Of a DNA stretch of 64,000 nt, positions 34,731 to 49,258 are shown piece after piece. The DNA is taken from assembly GCA_029204225.1 (NCBI GenBank), contig CM055111.1, positions 27,536,340 through 27,600,339 of the forward strand, read 5' to 3'. The notes under the pieces were generated by a model that saw nothing but the letters and a program-made list of their open reading frames with translations, did not search any database and was not told the DNA's origin. This stretch comes from Diphasiastrum complanatum (Eukaryota > Streptophyta > Lycopodiopsida > Lycopodiales > Lycopodiaceae). Position numbers and translations under genes: made by a program. Positions within the stretch are counted from its first letter, which is position 1, and every line of letters begins with the position of its first letter.

Positions 34731-37700
34731 CCTCTTTTCAGATTAGAAATGATTAATAGTCCTGACTTCTCATTCTTCATAAGGCTAATATTAAGGTGGG
34801 GGCTCCTGGTAGGGCATCCAACGTGGATGGATCAAATCACGCTAGGTCACCACACCTCACACATGGGCCCATAGAAAACATGAATTGTTTTGCCAATTTG
34901 TTTTCACATTTCTATAATTCAGAGCCGTGGGTGTGACCTGTAGTGATTGAGTTGTGATAAAACTTTTAATCTACAAGAAGTTTAGTCCTATGAGGCAATG
35001 GTCTCTCCACATACCTTTACCACTAGTATGTCATTTTCGAAGTCACTAATGCCCTTTATGGAGATACATTATGATAATTGAAAAATTCATAGGAACGATC
35101 TTGAAGCTTTTTGGTGTTGTCAACCCATGACAGAGAATCAAACCTCGATGGGGGCAAGCCAACACCAACTCCTTCCAACGTGTGGGAAGATCATGAACCA
35201 ACTATCAAGGTATAAGTCACTTGAGCCCCCCACACCAACTCCTTCCAATGTGTGGGAAGATCATGAACCAACTATCAAGGTATAAGTCACTTGAGCCCTA
35301 CATGCATAGACAGAACTTCAAAATTCACAAGAAACAACTATGAGTTGTCAAAACACATATATCTATTATGCAAAAGGTTGAATAAAAAATTTATCCAAAA
35401 CAATCCCAAGATGTGATGTAATAAATCTTTAGGCATCATTCTCTACTATAAATCAATTTACCGGACGATAAATTGAATCACCAAATACATCAATAATTTA
35501 ACTAAAATCAAGAAATTCCCTACAGGCATGTACATTTTTATTAAAAACCTTTATGGTTTATTGATGCATAAACTTTGTGAAGAGAAACGAAAAGGTTTTC
35601 ATTTTAATTCAAAAAAAATTTCCTATATACTATAAAAGTATCTAAAATAGTATCAATGTAGAAAACTTTGAATTCAAAAGTATCTATATCCATTGTGGCC
35701 AACATTAGCCTCTCTAGAAGTGACTTTTTGGCATGAGAATGGAGTCCAATTATATCAATGTAGCGCAATTCAGTTGCAATCTAACTACCGTCACAAGTTG
35801 GGCCAAACAATAATGAGCCAATTCAGATAAAGGCATCCTTTCCTCTCCTTTAGATCAAGAGTTGACCCCAATCATCCACATAAAGGGACATTGAAGGGAG
35901 AAAAATGTATGTGACTTTATCATGATCCACCCATAAAGGGCCATCATGTGTCACAAACTAACTTGCAAAAAGCATCTCTTGTTATCCACACATTTATCTT
36001 ACTACAAACATACTCATTTTTGTTGCATGTGGAGCATATATTTTTCTTAATGTAGAAAAACATTGTTAGGATTATAAAGGAATGTTCAAGCACCAAGAAA
36101 ATATGAGGATCCTGTCTAGACTCTCATGATCAACTCTGAAACACACAAAACCACAAAGGTCCTACTATTGAGATGCTTAAGCTCCCATAAGTGCACTTAT
36201 TGTCAAATTGTTAGAACACAATGTCCCAAAACATGTGTACTTATATTATGTCTAGTCAAAGGCCTATGTAACTAGTAATCTCCTTATAGAATTGGATGTC
36301 ATGTCTAGGAACTTCAATTTGATGGGAAGTTAAGCAATCCATCGTAGTATGCATGAATCATGTCAATTGTTCCTTATACTTTTCATGGTTGTTGTCTTGC
36401 AAGTCATGAACCAAATGGAGTTCAAAGATACTCCAAAAGAGAGAAAAGCATGTGCAAGCTAGCAAAAGTTGACCTATTGGATGTCATTCCCTTTGCTCAA
36501 TCAAGATCTCAAGTTCAAGAGGTAAAATAGGTGCAATGGAATGTAAGATAAAAAATCTTGCAAATCTACTTTGTAGAATATTATGAGCAACTTATATTTT
36601 TTAGGAAAAAAGATGATATATTTTCATGTTTCAATAACACAAATATACGTTCAAGATATGGAGGCACACCCTTTCTCTCAAATTTATTTCTTGATTTATT
36701 GCATCCTAAAAATGTACATATAAGATGACTACATTAATTTTAGAAAACTTAACTTTTCTTCCAAAGGGCCCATCCTTGTTTTATTGTTTTATTGCAAAGT
36801 ATGTGTACATGGTTGCAACCACAAAAATTTATAATGATTATATCCCATTTCCAACTACTACTTAAAAAATTTGCACATTTGTTAGTCTAAATTGGAATTC
36901 TACAATGCAATTTCCATTTACTTTTATGCTAAAGCTTTTGTGTTAGCTATCTTGGCAATTTGTGTCTACTTCTATGATACAAAAAGATGAACATGTTTCT
37001 ATCATCCAGTACATGTCAAAAGCTTGTGTAGTTGGTGTGTTGAGATATTTTCACATATGAGATTGGTGGTTGTGTAATTGAGCAAGCAACAACTTTAAAA
37101 CATAAAAAAGTAAACCAAGATGGATGAATATTAGCATGTATGGCAAAAACTTCTTGTTTTTTAAATGTTCATTGCTAACTAAAAGGTTAGGAACTTAGAT
37201 ACATGATTCACCTTACAAGATCTAATAGCTTCAATCTTTTACAATTGGATAGAGTTTATTTTTTTAGCCTAATCTCCATCTAAAAGGAGCTAGTCTCATT
37301 TCTTACTTCTGATTTGTAGACTTTTAATAAGAGCATCTTGGGTGCCAAGATAAAGAGGAGAGACAAATTATAGCCCACTGACTATATTTCAAATACATTT
37401 ACATGTAACAAGAGCACTTGCTAGAACAATTCTATCAAGCCTATGCAAATAAGTGATCATAATATGTTTGCTTGCAAATGTCTTTTGAGAATAAATCTCC
37501 CTTCTAAACCTTACAGTCACACTATATATCTGCACTATAATTACTAGTTAATGATTGAACATGTAATCCTACATACTAACCATGTAAAGATTTGTATTGT
37601 CATTCTAAAGTGGAATTATCATCACAATATGACATCTAATAAAAATTTGTGCAATAAGTAGATGATAACTAGGAAGGTAATAATTGGTGGGCCTACTCTC

Positions 37701-39199
37701 TCTAGTTATCAATCATTTTATTCAGGAAGGTAAAGGTTCCTCTGAGTGGAGGAAATTTCTTTCAAAACTAGCAAACTGGATTCCTTGTAGAATTTCAAAA
37801 GCTTTCGTTGCCATTTTTAACTCAAAATAGAAATTCACTTTATCAACTATCAACTTTGAATTAGTGTCTATGTCCAAGAATTCACAATTTTTTTTGGCAA
37901 AAGTATTAGTCAAATCACCCCATAATCTGAAATTAGTAAGCTTATAAAAAAGAGAGAAAAGTATATATTTTTGATGATTTAGATGTTGTCAAACACCAAA
38001 AAAAGAAAACAAAAAATTGAAAAGCAATGATAAGCGGCCCAAAACTATAATAAAAAAGGTTTGAAAGATCGTAAGGCCCAATGAGAAAAACTTACTCAAA
38101 CATTTGATTTTGAGATTTGTCGTATCAAAAAAACCATGTAGCTCATAAACTCTTTTATGAACTAAAAATCTTAAAAGAATACCTCAATTGGAAAACTCTA
38201 ATGTTGAATAACCATTAATTTTCAATAGTGAATGTAGCATGAGTAATTAAGTTCAATCCTTTAGTAGAGAACTTCTAATTTAAATCAAATTTGTTTTTGA
38301 TTGGATAAAATTTTCACTCACTCTTTCCGATTTCTAAATTTGTCAAGAGATATTAGGGCAAGGTCTATTATTGTTTCTAATGACCAAAAAGATTAAGAAA
38401 AGGAGAAAGAAAATATGAATTGGATTTCATACTATAAAGTTGGAGTTGAAAAAAAATTCTAAGAAAATGATATAGTATCGATTAATTAGACTCAAAAGTT
38501 ACACGAGTCATCTTTCAAATCAAGAGATTAAATCAAATCAAGATATCAAATCAACGTCTCAAGAGATTAAATTGAATTAAGAGATTATTTCTCCAAGGAA
38601 TATATACAATCCAATTAAATCAAATAATTTTTGGAAGGTTGGATTGGGAAGTGGATGACCTTCTTGGAGGAAGAACGTATGGGATGCAAGCAATTCCAAA
38701 GGGAAGATTTGGAACTAACTAGATAAGGTTGACCATAGTAAACCCTTATATCTTGAATGATGCCAATTAATCTTGGTCACAAAAGGCGCGTTTTGCTGAA
38801 ATTTTGAGGTATTGGTCATGACACTTATGGATATCTCAAAACCCAAAAATGGAAATCTTGAAAGCCATTTCTTTTTTCTAAGAATAAATTTGTGAATTGC
38901 TTAGTATAGAAATGATTAACCCGATTTCATGTGATTCCTTGGAAAGTAATAGTAACTATTCAAACACCTTGGACGATGTTACATGGAAGGTTAACTAAAT
39001 TGTTTTCTGATATTATTTTTTCCCTTGGCTTATCCAAGATCCTTTCATGATCTATATATGTGAATTTTGTAGGAGACAATGAATTCTATAACCAACAAAT
39101 AATATCTTTGGATAAGTCATATATGTGAAACCTTTGGGACATTAACGATATTGAGTTACATTGATGAAACATATTATTGACTTTTTTATTTTCAAAATT
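34731..39199. other. AT-rich intergenic gap
   Basis: About 4.5 kb with no gene I can support. The only clear structure is the 70-bp duplication at 35162-35301. Frames of 60-65 residues have no motifs. Confidence 0.55.
35162..35301 (+). repeat. Near-perfect 70-bp tandem duplication
   Basis: The 70-base unit starting ACACCAACTCCTTCCAA at 35162 repeats from 35232. The two copies differ at about one internal position and at the end. This is a recent slippage or strand-break repair product with no sign of function. Confidence 0.9.
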
Positions 39200-40360
39200 C
39201 TTTTTAGTGATGTCACCTAGGAGCCTACTGTCCTTCACACGTGTGGATGCAAGATCAATCATAAAAATCACATTCTACACACTAGAAATCAAAATATCTT
39301 GAGAAATACATATGAGATGGACATAGAATCAAAAGAGATGAATTTTCCACATAAAAAGGAGAATAAAATGATACTTTCTCCATGTTGGTACTACTATTTA
39401 TATCTTCTAAAATGTCATTTGGCCAGTTGCCCTAAACTTGTCCTAAATGATAACTTCTTGGTACTTCATCAAATAACCTAGAAATTCTAGTCTAGATGCA
39501 ATGTATCAAATTAGCCAATTAGAATGGGTCCAAATCCGACCTCATCCATTTATCTACTTGCTAAAAATAATAAAAACACTATTTAGGCTTTTATTGACTA
39601 AAATAAATATATCTTTAAGTTGAGATTTTATATTGGCCTCAAAATTGCCAAGAATATCCACCATGAAAATCCATGAATGAGCCTCCATCTCCATCTTGCA
39701 ATAAGATATCATCAACCCATGATGACTTGACCATGAATAAGTGATATAATGAGCCTTCCTTAGCTTTATTTATGTCAGAATAACTAGCCAAGAATGCTAG
39801 TACAACTCCAACATCAAAATGATGCAAAACAATGTGACTAGTTTCACCATATCTTGACAATTTGCACACATTCACATGAAATTGCTCAAACATGAGATGG
39901 AACAAGTAAACTTGAACAACACTTCGTTGCTGCTTCCTTGACCTTACTTGACTCTTCAATAACCTGCAAAAATAGATCCAAAGCATCTTTTCCACTTGAC
40001 TTCCCTTTGATGCTCTTGACTAGCTCCAAATTGCCACCTTTCCTTTTGTGTTGTTGAAGCCCTTTGAGATCAACCAATTGATCTTCCACTTGACCATCAA
40101 AGCTATTGAACAAATTTTTTTTTTCCAGATCCATTAGTCACATCCATTCCATGAAAACCACCATCCACTTGCATAGCATCATCTATACAAGAAGATTCGC
40201 CAAAATATGTGAGAAATGCAAAATGAGTAACTTCCACTTGCTTACCATTCTCATCATAAGTGAGCCTCAAAGGTCTTTGCCTTTGCCTTGATGTCTTCCT
40301 TGGATTTATACTTGAAGAAGGCTCTTAAGCATCAACATCCAAAGTATCATCGACAAAGTC
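39200..40360 (-). mobile_element. Degraded Copia of the Copia-1 family
   Basis: The left part (about 39200-39640) resembles the Copia-1 LTR, for example CACACGTGTG followed by an AAATCACA.TCTA stretch. On the minus strand about 40190-40360 encodes DDTLDVDA and then RLTYDENGKQVEVTHFAFLT, matching the Copia-1 stretch DDTLDVDVEEASSS...RLTYDGKGKQVV between integrase and reverse transcriptase. Open stretches in between (39639-40134) show no recognised motif. It is an old fossil with many breaks, entered at its right edge by the LTR at 40361. Confidence 0.65.
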
Positions 40361-41515
40361 TGTTGGCTGATTCTGACGAATCCCCAAGATACTCGGACAG
40401 AGCAACTCAAGAGCACCTCTCACCTTAGACCGAGGAGGTCTCTGAGAAGACGAGACTAATGAAGACTGAGAGTCGAGTATGAGAGCCGACAAAATACTAG
40501 CTAGGAAAGACATGCAAGAACTGTGTAAGCCTCATGGTGAATCTCGGAAGATGGAATGACCATATAGGAACTAGTATTTCTAAGCAAATGTAATAAATGC
40601 AAGTAGACCCCTCTTAAAGAAAGTAGAGTGAGCCACCTTTTGATGGTGACCTCTAGTGGAGAGCATTATTCCACTTGTAATTAGTGAAATGTGGAAATTC
40701 CACTAGGATGCCACCTAAGAAGCTTTCTTGCTTATTTAAGAGACTCCTCTTTGTGAAGAGGAGCTTTTTGTGAATTGTATCAACTCCATGCTGAAATGAG
40801 AAGAGCCTTCACAAGTTTGGTGCATCCATTGAGCTCCTTGATCATGCTTGTTTCTTGAGTGATGCATTTATGATCTTGCCCTTCCCTCCTTTTGTGTGTG
40901 GATTAGATTTGCTGCTTTTGTAGAGTGGATTAGCTTCTTTTCTTGTTTGTGGATTAATGTAGGAACCAACATTTAGGTAAACTAAATAGGCTAGATCTAT
41001 GGTGTAGTTTTTGCATATCTCTTTACAATCCAGTTTTTGATGTTCTTGGGATGTCCAAGAATCAATAGACTGGTTGGTTTCTTGATTCTTGGACTTCTAA
41101 CATGCTGTAGATTAGTTTCTTGTATCTTGGTTTGTCAATTCATGCAAGTGTAGCTCAACTTATTAAAGTTTAGGCTCTGATTCAATTCGCTTTTAGGAGT
41201 AAATAGTTGTAGAATCTTCAGAATGTTCATTTGGGCTGCACTCTGATCTGTGAATGAGCGTTCTTGGCTTGCATCTCTGTTAGAATGTAAGTGCGTTCAA
41301 GAGAGTTCGTCCCTGAGTAGTCCTCTGACAGGCAGGACAAAAACTATACACTACAATGAGAATCTGGCATCGTAATATCAAGAGCACACATAACGAATGC
41401 CCTGAAGCCTGGTAACAAGCAGAATACCAAGCCGTAGAAGCTATAAGCAAGAAGAAAAGAACCGTAGTAAACATATCCTCTAGATCATCTGGATCTGTAA
41501 ACATTTGAGTAAACA
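40361..41515 (+). repeat. 5' LTR of Gypsy-D, family LTR-Z
   Basis: Starts TGTTGGCTGATTC inside a Copia fragment and ends AAACA two bases before a primer site. The first 430 bases match the reverse complement of 61887-62349, for example AGTGAGCCACCTTTTGATGG at 40628 and CTTGCTTATTTAAG near 40730, a TATA-like site. Confidence 0.85.
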
Positions 41516-41517
41516 TT

Positions 41518-41531
41518 TGGCACCGTTGCCC
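41518..41531 (+). other. Primer binding site of Gypsy-D
   Basis: TGGCACCGTTGCCC follows the LTR end after two bases. It resembles TGGCGCCGTTGCC, the primer site common in plant Athila/Tat-type Gypsy elements, with one difference. This supports a non-chromovirus Gypsy lineage. Confidence 0.75.
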
Positions 41532-41589
41532 ATTGAACTCCAACACTTTCTACATCAGAAACTCGCAACCTTTCCACGCTCTGCCCGTC

Positions 41590-43130
41590 CCCTCATGCTC
41601 ACATCTCAACCAGAGCCCCCCCTGTGTTGAAATCTCAACCGGGGAGCTCGTGTCCATTCTCAACCAATGGAAGCTGCTCAGATCTCAACCGACGAGATCC
41701 GCTTCCAATCTCGACTGGCGTCCATTAGTCAGATCTCAATCGACGGAAGTCGCTCAGATCTCAACCAACGAGATCCGCTTCCAACTCTTCAAATCTCAAC
41801 CGAAGCCAGAGCCAATCCTTCAAATCTCAACTGAAGCCAATCATTCAAATCTCAACAGACGTCCATCAGTCAGATATCAACCGACGGAAGTCGCTTAGAT
41901 CTCAACTGACGAGACCCGCTTCCAAAGTTTCAAATCTCAATCGAAGCCAATCGTTCAGATCTCGATCGACGAGTTGCCTGAATCTCGACCGGTGGCCCTA
42001 CGTTAGATCTCAATCGACAACCCTCAATCCAATCTCGACCGACGCACTCAGTTAGATCTCAACCGACGGCCACTGTAAAATCTCTACCGATGCCCATTCT
42101 CAGATCTCAACTGATGCCCATCCTCAAATCTCAACTGACGGCCAATCTCACATCTCAACCGACAGCCACTCTCACATCTCAACCGACGACCATCTCGACC
42201 GACGGCCCTAGGTTATATCTCAACCAATGCCCATTCTCAGATCTCAACCAACGGCCACTATCACATCTCAACCGACGGCCACTGTCACATCTCAACCGAC
42301 AACCACTGTCAGATCTCGACCGACGGTGCCCTGTGAAATCTCGATCGACGGCCCTCAATAAAATATCAACCAACGGGATCCGCTTACAATCTCAACCGAC
42401 GCATTTGCTCACATCTCAACCGACGCATTTGCTCACGTCTCGGCCGACGCTTTGCGTCAGATCTTGACCGACGACCTCGCATCGGATCTCGACCGACAGT
42501 TTCCGTTTCAATCTCGATCGACGCTTCACGTCAGAACTCGACTGACACCCTCGTGTCAGATCTCAATCGATGACCTCATGTCAGATCTCAACTGACACCC
42601 TCGCGTCAGTTCTCAACCGATGGATGATCTCAGATCTCAAACGACCCTTGAACCATTGAGACCATAATCAAACACACTACAGTCATTGCAACCACTTTCC
42701 AGCCATAACGATCGCATTCCACCATAGTGACCACTCTACACTGTGAGAACTGCATTGAGCCATAGGGAATAAAAAACAAAACCCCCATTGCTTCACTCTT
42801 TGCACCATAGTCACCGAACAGACACCGTATTCACTTGCCATTTTCTTCCACAATCATATCCGCCCTCAACCGCAGTCCCCTTGCCATCCATCTGTATATC
42901 AACCACCATCGACCACATTCATACACATATCAACCGCCATCGACCGCATTCCCTCACATTACAACCGCATTCATCCACAGTCGCAACAGACCGCAATCAT
43001 ACGGCCCTACGACTACCCTCGACCACCTTCAACCGCCATCGACCACTGACCGCAATCACCTGCAAACACCCACATCCCACCCTAACCGTAAACCACACCA
43101 AACCGTAGACTGCAAACCGCAGGGACCGCA
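41590..43130 (+). repeat. Repetitive leader arrays of Gypsy-D
   Basis: Two adjoining arrays of short degenerate units lie between primer site and gag. At 41590-42660 the unit is built on TCTCAACCGACG with AGA before and GGCCA.. or similar after, spaced about 20-40 bases and present several dozen times. At 42660-43130 the unit is built on ACCGCA / CAACCGCATTC. The open frames running through them are by-products of repetition. The reverse complement of the second type fills 53640-55080. Confidence 0.85.
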
Positions 43131-43210
43131 AAAACCAAAAAAAAAAAAATTCCAAAAACACCAACCCCTCAAAAAATCCAAAACAATAAAAAAACTCATA
43201 CCAGTACTCA

Positions 43211-43387
43211 ATGGACCAACAAAAAGACCCTGATATTCCAGATGATTATCCATACAAGGTCAGGTCACCTGTAGTTGAACAAATCAGACGTCATAGATTC
43301 TACCGAATGAGATCCGCACTACAAGACCAATCAACAAACCCATTTGAGGGACAATTCATCTATCCATCTTCAGATTACCTTGTATAG
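43211..43387 (+). CDS. Short frame at the start of the Gypsy-D coding part
   Basis: A 58-residue frame from the first ATG after the leader (MDQQKDPDIPDDYPYKV..), acidic then basic (EQIRRHRFYRMR). It may be an N-terminal gag piece of the fossil element or a chance frame. No known motif. Confidence 0.3.
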   Translation: MDQQKDPDIPDDYPYKVRSPVVEQIRRHRFYRMRSALQDQSTNPFEGQFIYPSSDYLV

Positions 43388-44309
43388 CAGTTTAGAATTT
43401 TTGAGTTGATTTTTGTATCTCATTGCCATATTCATCTTCAAGTCAACTACAGCAAGATCGAAACAAATTTAGTTAAAATTTGTTCAATCTTTAGTCCAGT
43501 CGCATGTTCAATGAGTTTCAACTACGTGTTCTACACGCTGATCCAATCCTGAGCATGAACAGCTACCAGCAACAACATCCCCACCAACAGATTTTTTTTG
43601 GGGGGGGAGAGTGGATCCACTGGAGCAGTTACGCTGCCAACAACAGCATCAGCAAGATCTACATCCAAGGTCACAAGTCAAATATAAAAAGACAAGGCTA
43701 AAGAAGGTAGATGGGTAATCCGAAGAGACTTAATCAGAAGAAGTATCCTAGTCACAACGAAGATCCTTTAGGAAAGGAAAACACAAGCATTGGAAAATTA
43801 GTCTCTTTCTTCAACCAGCCTCTTGCCATACTTCGAATTCTACACCCATTATCATGCCTATCGTCCACACCATCTACCATTGTCACCACCACCCTTCCTT
43901 CCATCTGTTTGTTTATCACCAGTTTACTGTTCTTTTGAGAAATCTCCAGTTTTGATAGTCTTATCGAAGCAGCTGATAGATCATTGCAAATGTCTTGCGG
44001 AGACCAACTGCCACCTACAATGGATGATCAACCAAACGAAAATCTAAGAAGCAGGCAAAGCAGCTAGAAGAAATAAAGAGAAAGATCCAGGAAGCTAAGG
44101 AGGAAAGGACAAAACTTAAGCAACAGATGAGTCAGATCAATCTTGAACAAAAGAAACTCTCTGGAATAATGATAGTTGAATCCACTCTTACGAAGCCCAA
44201 AGAGATCCAAAAGTAACGGATCAAAAGAAAGAGCTATAGAAAAAGAAAGATGAAGACAACCGTGAACCTGCAAATAAAGCAAGCTCCTCACCCAGCAAGT
44301 GGTGGTCAA
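43388..44309 (+). pseudogene. Gypsy-D gag-like region with coiled coil
   Basis: Broken coding-like sequence ending in a strongly charged heptad stretch at about 44040-44170 (KQAKQLEEIKRKIQEAKEE and KLKQQMSQINLEQKKL), a probable coiled coil. It resembles in character, not in detail, the coiled-coil part of the accessory region at 15100-15650. Several breaks. It ends where the minus-strand Copia begins. Confidence 0.5.
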
Positions 44310-46440
<2,131 letters not shown>

Positions 46441-47814
46441 ATTGCTTTCCAACATGCACAAGATTGAATGTCCTTACAAGGGACAATATACATCCTTCTA
46501 TCGGAATGCAGTTATGGACACTGCTTCAAGAACTGTGCATTAATCCCTGGGACCAACGCGCCATTGAACTTCATTACGATACAATGAGCAATAGTTCCAG
46601 TGGGGATGCCACTGGAAAAGCAACATTTCCATGCCTCTATGTTAGCCATCACGCGAGCACATAAGCGAAAGGAAGTGGCTCCCTCACCACCACCATCGAT
46701 CACTGATGACCAACTCTCAACTTCAGCGCCAGGGAAGAAAGGAGATAGTACCAAAAGATACGACATTGGGTATAGAGAGCACAAGCAGAGGAAAAAACAC
46801 AAGAAAAGGCCAACCCTACGGAACCTCCTACTAACAAGGAACCGAAACCATGGACAGGATCACCACTGCGCACACCAGAACAATCGGTTGCATCATCATG
46901 AACCACCTTTCCACATGGTGGAGCCTAAAGAACTGCATACGGAAGTGCTCGTCAGTTTGCTAGCAAGCCATGTGAGTCTATCCTTGGGAGAATTACTGCG
47001 GATTGCACCACAACTAAGGGCCTTTTGGCTGAATGGGCCAAAATAGAAGTAGAACGAGTAGCGACAGAGCCCATATATTGTGCGGGCTACGATAAGACAA
47101 GTAATGTCCTCTACATTGGGGCAGCATGGGAGAGTGAGAAACACAACATCACCCTGCCAATCAAACACAAGAGATTTGAGGACGAGGCAACAGTGGTAGA
47201 TGGAGGATCAGGTGTCAATTTGATCTCCACTACTTTGTATCAAAAGTGGAATTTACAGAGATTGAAGCCAGCAAAATTTGCCATCAAGCTAGCGGATCAA
47301 TCCTGTATAAAACCAAAGGGTGTAGTTGCCAATATCCCTATAAATATGGCAGGCATGCAATTTGTGATCACCTTTGTAGTAATGGACATATTAGAGTCCC
47401 CATCATACCGTGTTTTACTGAGAAGGCCATAGTTGAGGACTTCACAAGTAGTACACAATTGGGGTACGGGAAAACTCACCTTTGAGAATAGAGAACAGGC
47501 TGTAAAGGTCGATCCAACCACATGGGCAGTGAAACCTATTGCACCCAAGGTTGATGACGGATCATCCACGATAGATCATACGATCGATCGCCCAAGGCAA
47601 GCCAAGGGTGGTCACTATGATTCAGAGATAGATGTCGTGATATGGACGGATGCATTAGCAACGATTGACTGCCAAGCATGTCAATATGAATCGAATCCTG
47701 AACGCAGCACATTTTCACCCAAGTGTTACACCATGGACACACTAATTAAATTTGGGGTGAATATGATCAACATAGCATGGCTATCAGTGATGGGCCAAGG
47801 GAGATAGAAGAACG
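46441..47814 (+). pseudogene. Gypsy-D gag end and protease
   Basis: A zinc-knuckle-like CSYGHCFKNC (about 46505) leads to a basic gag tail (KQRKKHKKR, about 46780). The protease region at 47025-47432 is long and open, with VVDGGSGVNLISTTLY as the plant Gypsy form of the active-site loop and a VVMDI..PSYRVLL flap/end region. It is close to 56640-57400. The sequence stops where LTR-Y begins. Confidence 0.8.
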
Positions 47815-49258
47815 TGAACGGAGAAGAGAGCAGGAATATTGCGAAACAGCTCTCCCATTCTAATCAGCTGCTAAATGTAAAAACAGTCTAATAGATAGCT
47901 TATGCTAAATGTAATCAAAGTTTTAAGTGTTCTAATTGCCCAACAAGATCTCAAAAATTAATTCATACTCTAAAACAAGAGTACAGTCCACCAAAGAGAT
48001 TAGAGATGATTTGTATGTGGTACTACTGAAATCAGATTTAATGTGAAGTATAGTTCTGAAATAAATGAAAGAGCAATATGATAATGCGAGTTCCTCAGGT
48101 GTCAAAGATAGTCACCATCTAATCAAAAATTGAGGAGTCGTAGACAACTGTGTTCTGATCAGAGTGAGTAAACAAGCGCGATCAAACAGCAATGAAAGTG
48201 CAATCAATCACAACAAGCATTTATCTACGTTGTACACAGATAAAAGCAAGTTGTTGCTATATTACACTGAAGCACAATACAAAATAGCAATTACAACAAA
48301 AAATGACGGCGTAATTGGGATGCTCAAATAATGTGTCTCACGGATGGAGCAACCCATAATCTGTGCTTGGATGATCTATTTATAGACTTCATCCGTGTAT
48401 TAATTACATTCAATGCTTGTCACGTAATTAGGAAAGTCATTGTACTTGGAAGTATATGGCTTCTATGACAACTATACACAGTATTTACGGTCAATAATTC
48501 AGCATCATTGATGCAGACAAGGACGTCACTGGAATGTTCCTCGTTTATTTTAGACGACCTTCGAAATTTTTCTCTCTTTCCATTTTTTGCAAGAAGCCGA
48601 AGATGCTCCAAAAAGATGGTAATGTCTTTAAAACAGCTTAACGCATGAAAAATAGATGACCTTCGGGAATTTTCTCTCTCTTCGCATTTTTTACAAAGAG
48701 GTCGAAGGTGCCCTAAAAAGATGATGTCTTAAAAATAGCTTAACGCATGAAACTAGATGACCTTCGGGAATTTTCTCTCTGTTCGCATTTTTCACAAAGA
48801 GCCGAAGGTGTGTTAAAAACAGTTAAGCTTTTGAACTATGAAACTCTCGCATTTCGGGAGAATGCAAAAAAGCCGAAGTTGTTGAAAACATAGTGTATTT
48901 CTACAGACTATTGAAAAAGTAATGTATTTTTGCAGACTTGTTTTAAATGCAAGTTTGTGGAAGTCGTTGAAGATGGCCAAGTCTTCAATGACTTCAAGTT
49001 ATTAAACTTGACGTTTGAACTTGGAAACTATGACAGGATTGGTTACCCTTTCCTGGAGATCAGCCGGAAGCCCGTCGTAGACGTTCTTCAAATAAATTGG
49101 TTGTCTAAGTTTGTGATTCCTGTAGGTATCAGATGAGCAGATGTAGAACCAAAGTTGGTTTCACCTAACCCTAGATCAATTATCAATAAACATGCAGGAA
49201 GAATCATGAAATAGAAATTAGTCATTCACCAAGGAGACAACTGTGGGCTTAATTTCCA
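47815..49258 (-). repeat. LTR-Y, 3' LTR of Copia-6 (about 1444 bp)
   Basis: Starts TGAACGGAGAAGAG and ends GGGCTTAATTTCCA on the plus strand, so it is TG..CA at both ends. In element orientation a TATA-like AGTCTATAAATAGATC lies at about 48376-48391, and three tandem U3 repeats precede it. The left 520 bases match 17263-17790; the right 436 bases match 50212-50647 closely. Confidence 0.85.
48554..48850 (-). repeat. Three tandem U3 repeats capped by inverted motifs
   Basis: Units of about 101 bases start at 48554, 48656 and 48757. Each begins GA(C/T)GACCTTCG and carries CCGAAG(G/A)T about 45 bases later, so each unit is an arm-loop-arm structure. A fourth, weaker CGGGAGAATGC..GCCGAAG form follows at about 48853. 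LTR U3 repeats of this kind often act as enhancers; that role is inferred. Confidence 0.85.

Noticed and set aside
41590-43130. Possible CRISPR-like array
   Set aside because: Units are degenerate, spacing is irregular and spacers resemble each other; the setting is a plant retrotransposon leader.
41533-43233. Open frames of 106-132 residues rich in Ser, Gln, Pro, His and Thr
   Set aside because: They run through the short-unit leader arrays; the openness comes from repetition without stop codons.
46600-47046. 148-residue basic frame as a host nuclear protein
   Set aside because: It sits between a Gypsy zinc-knuckle motif and Gypsy protease on the same strand and fits a gag C-terminal tail.
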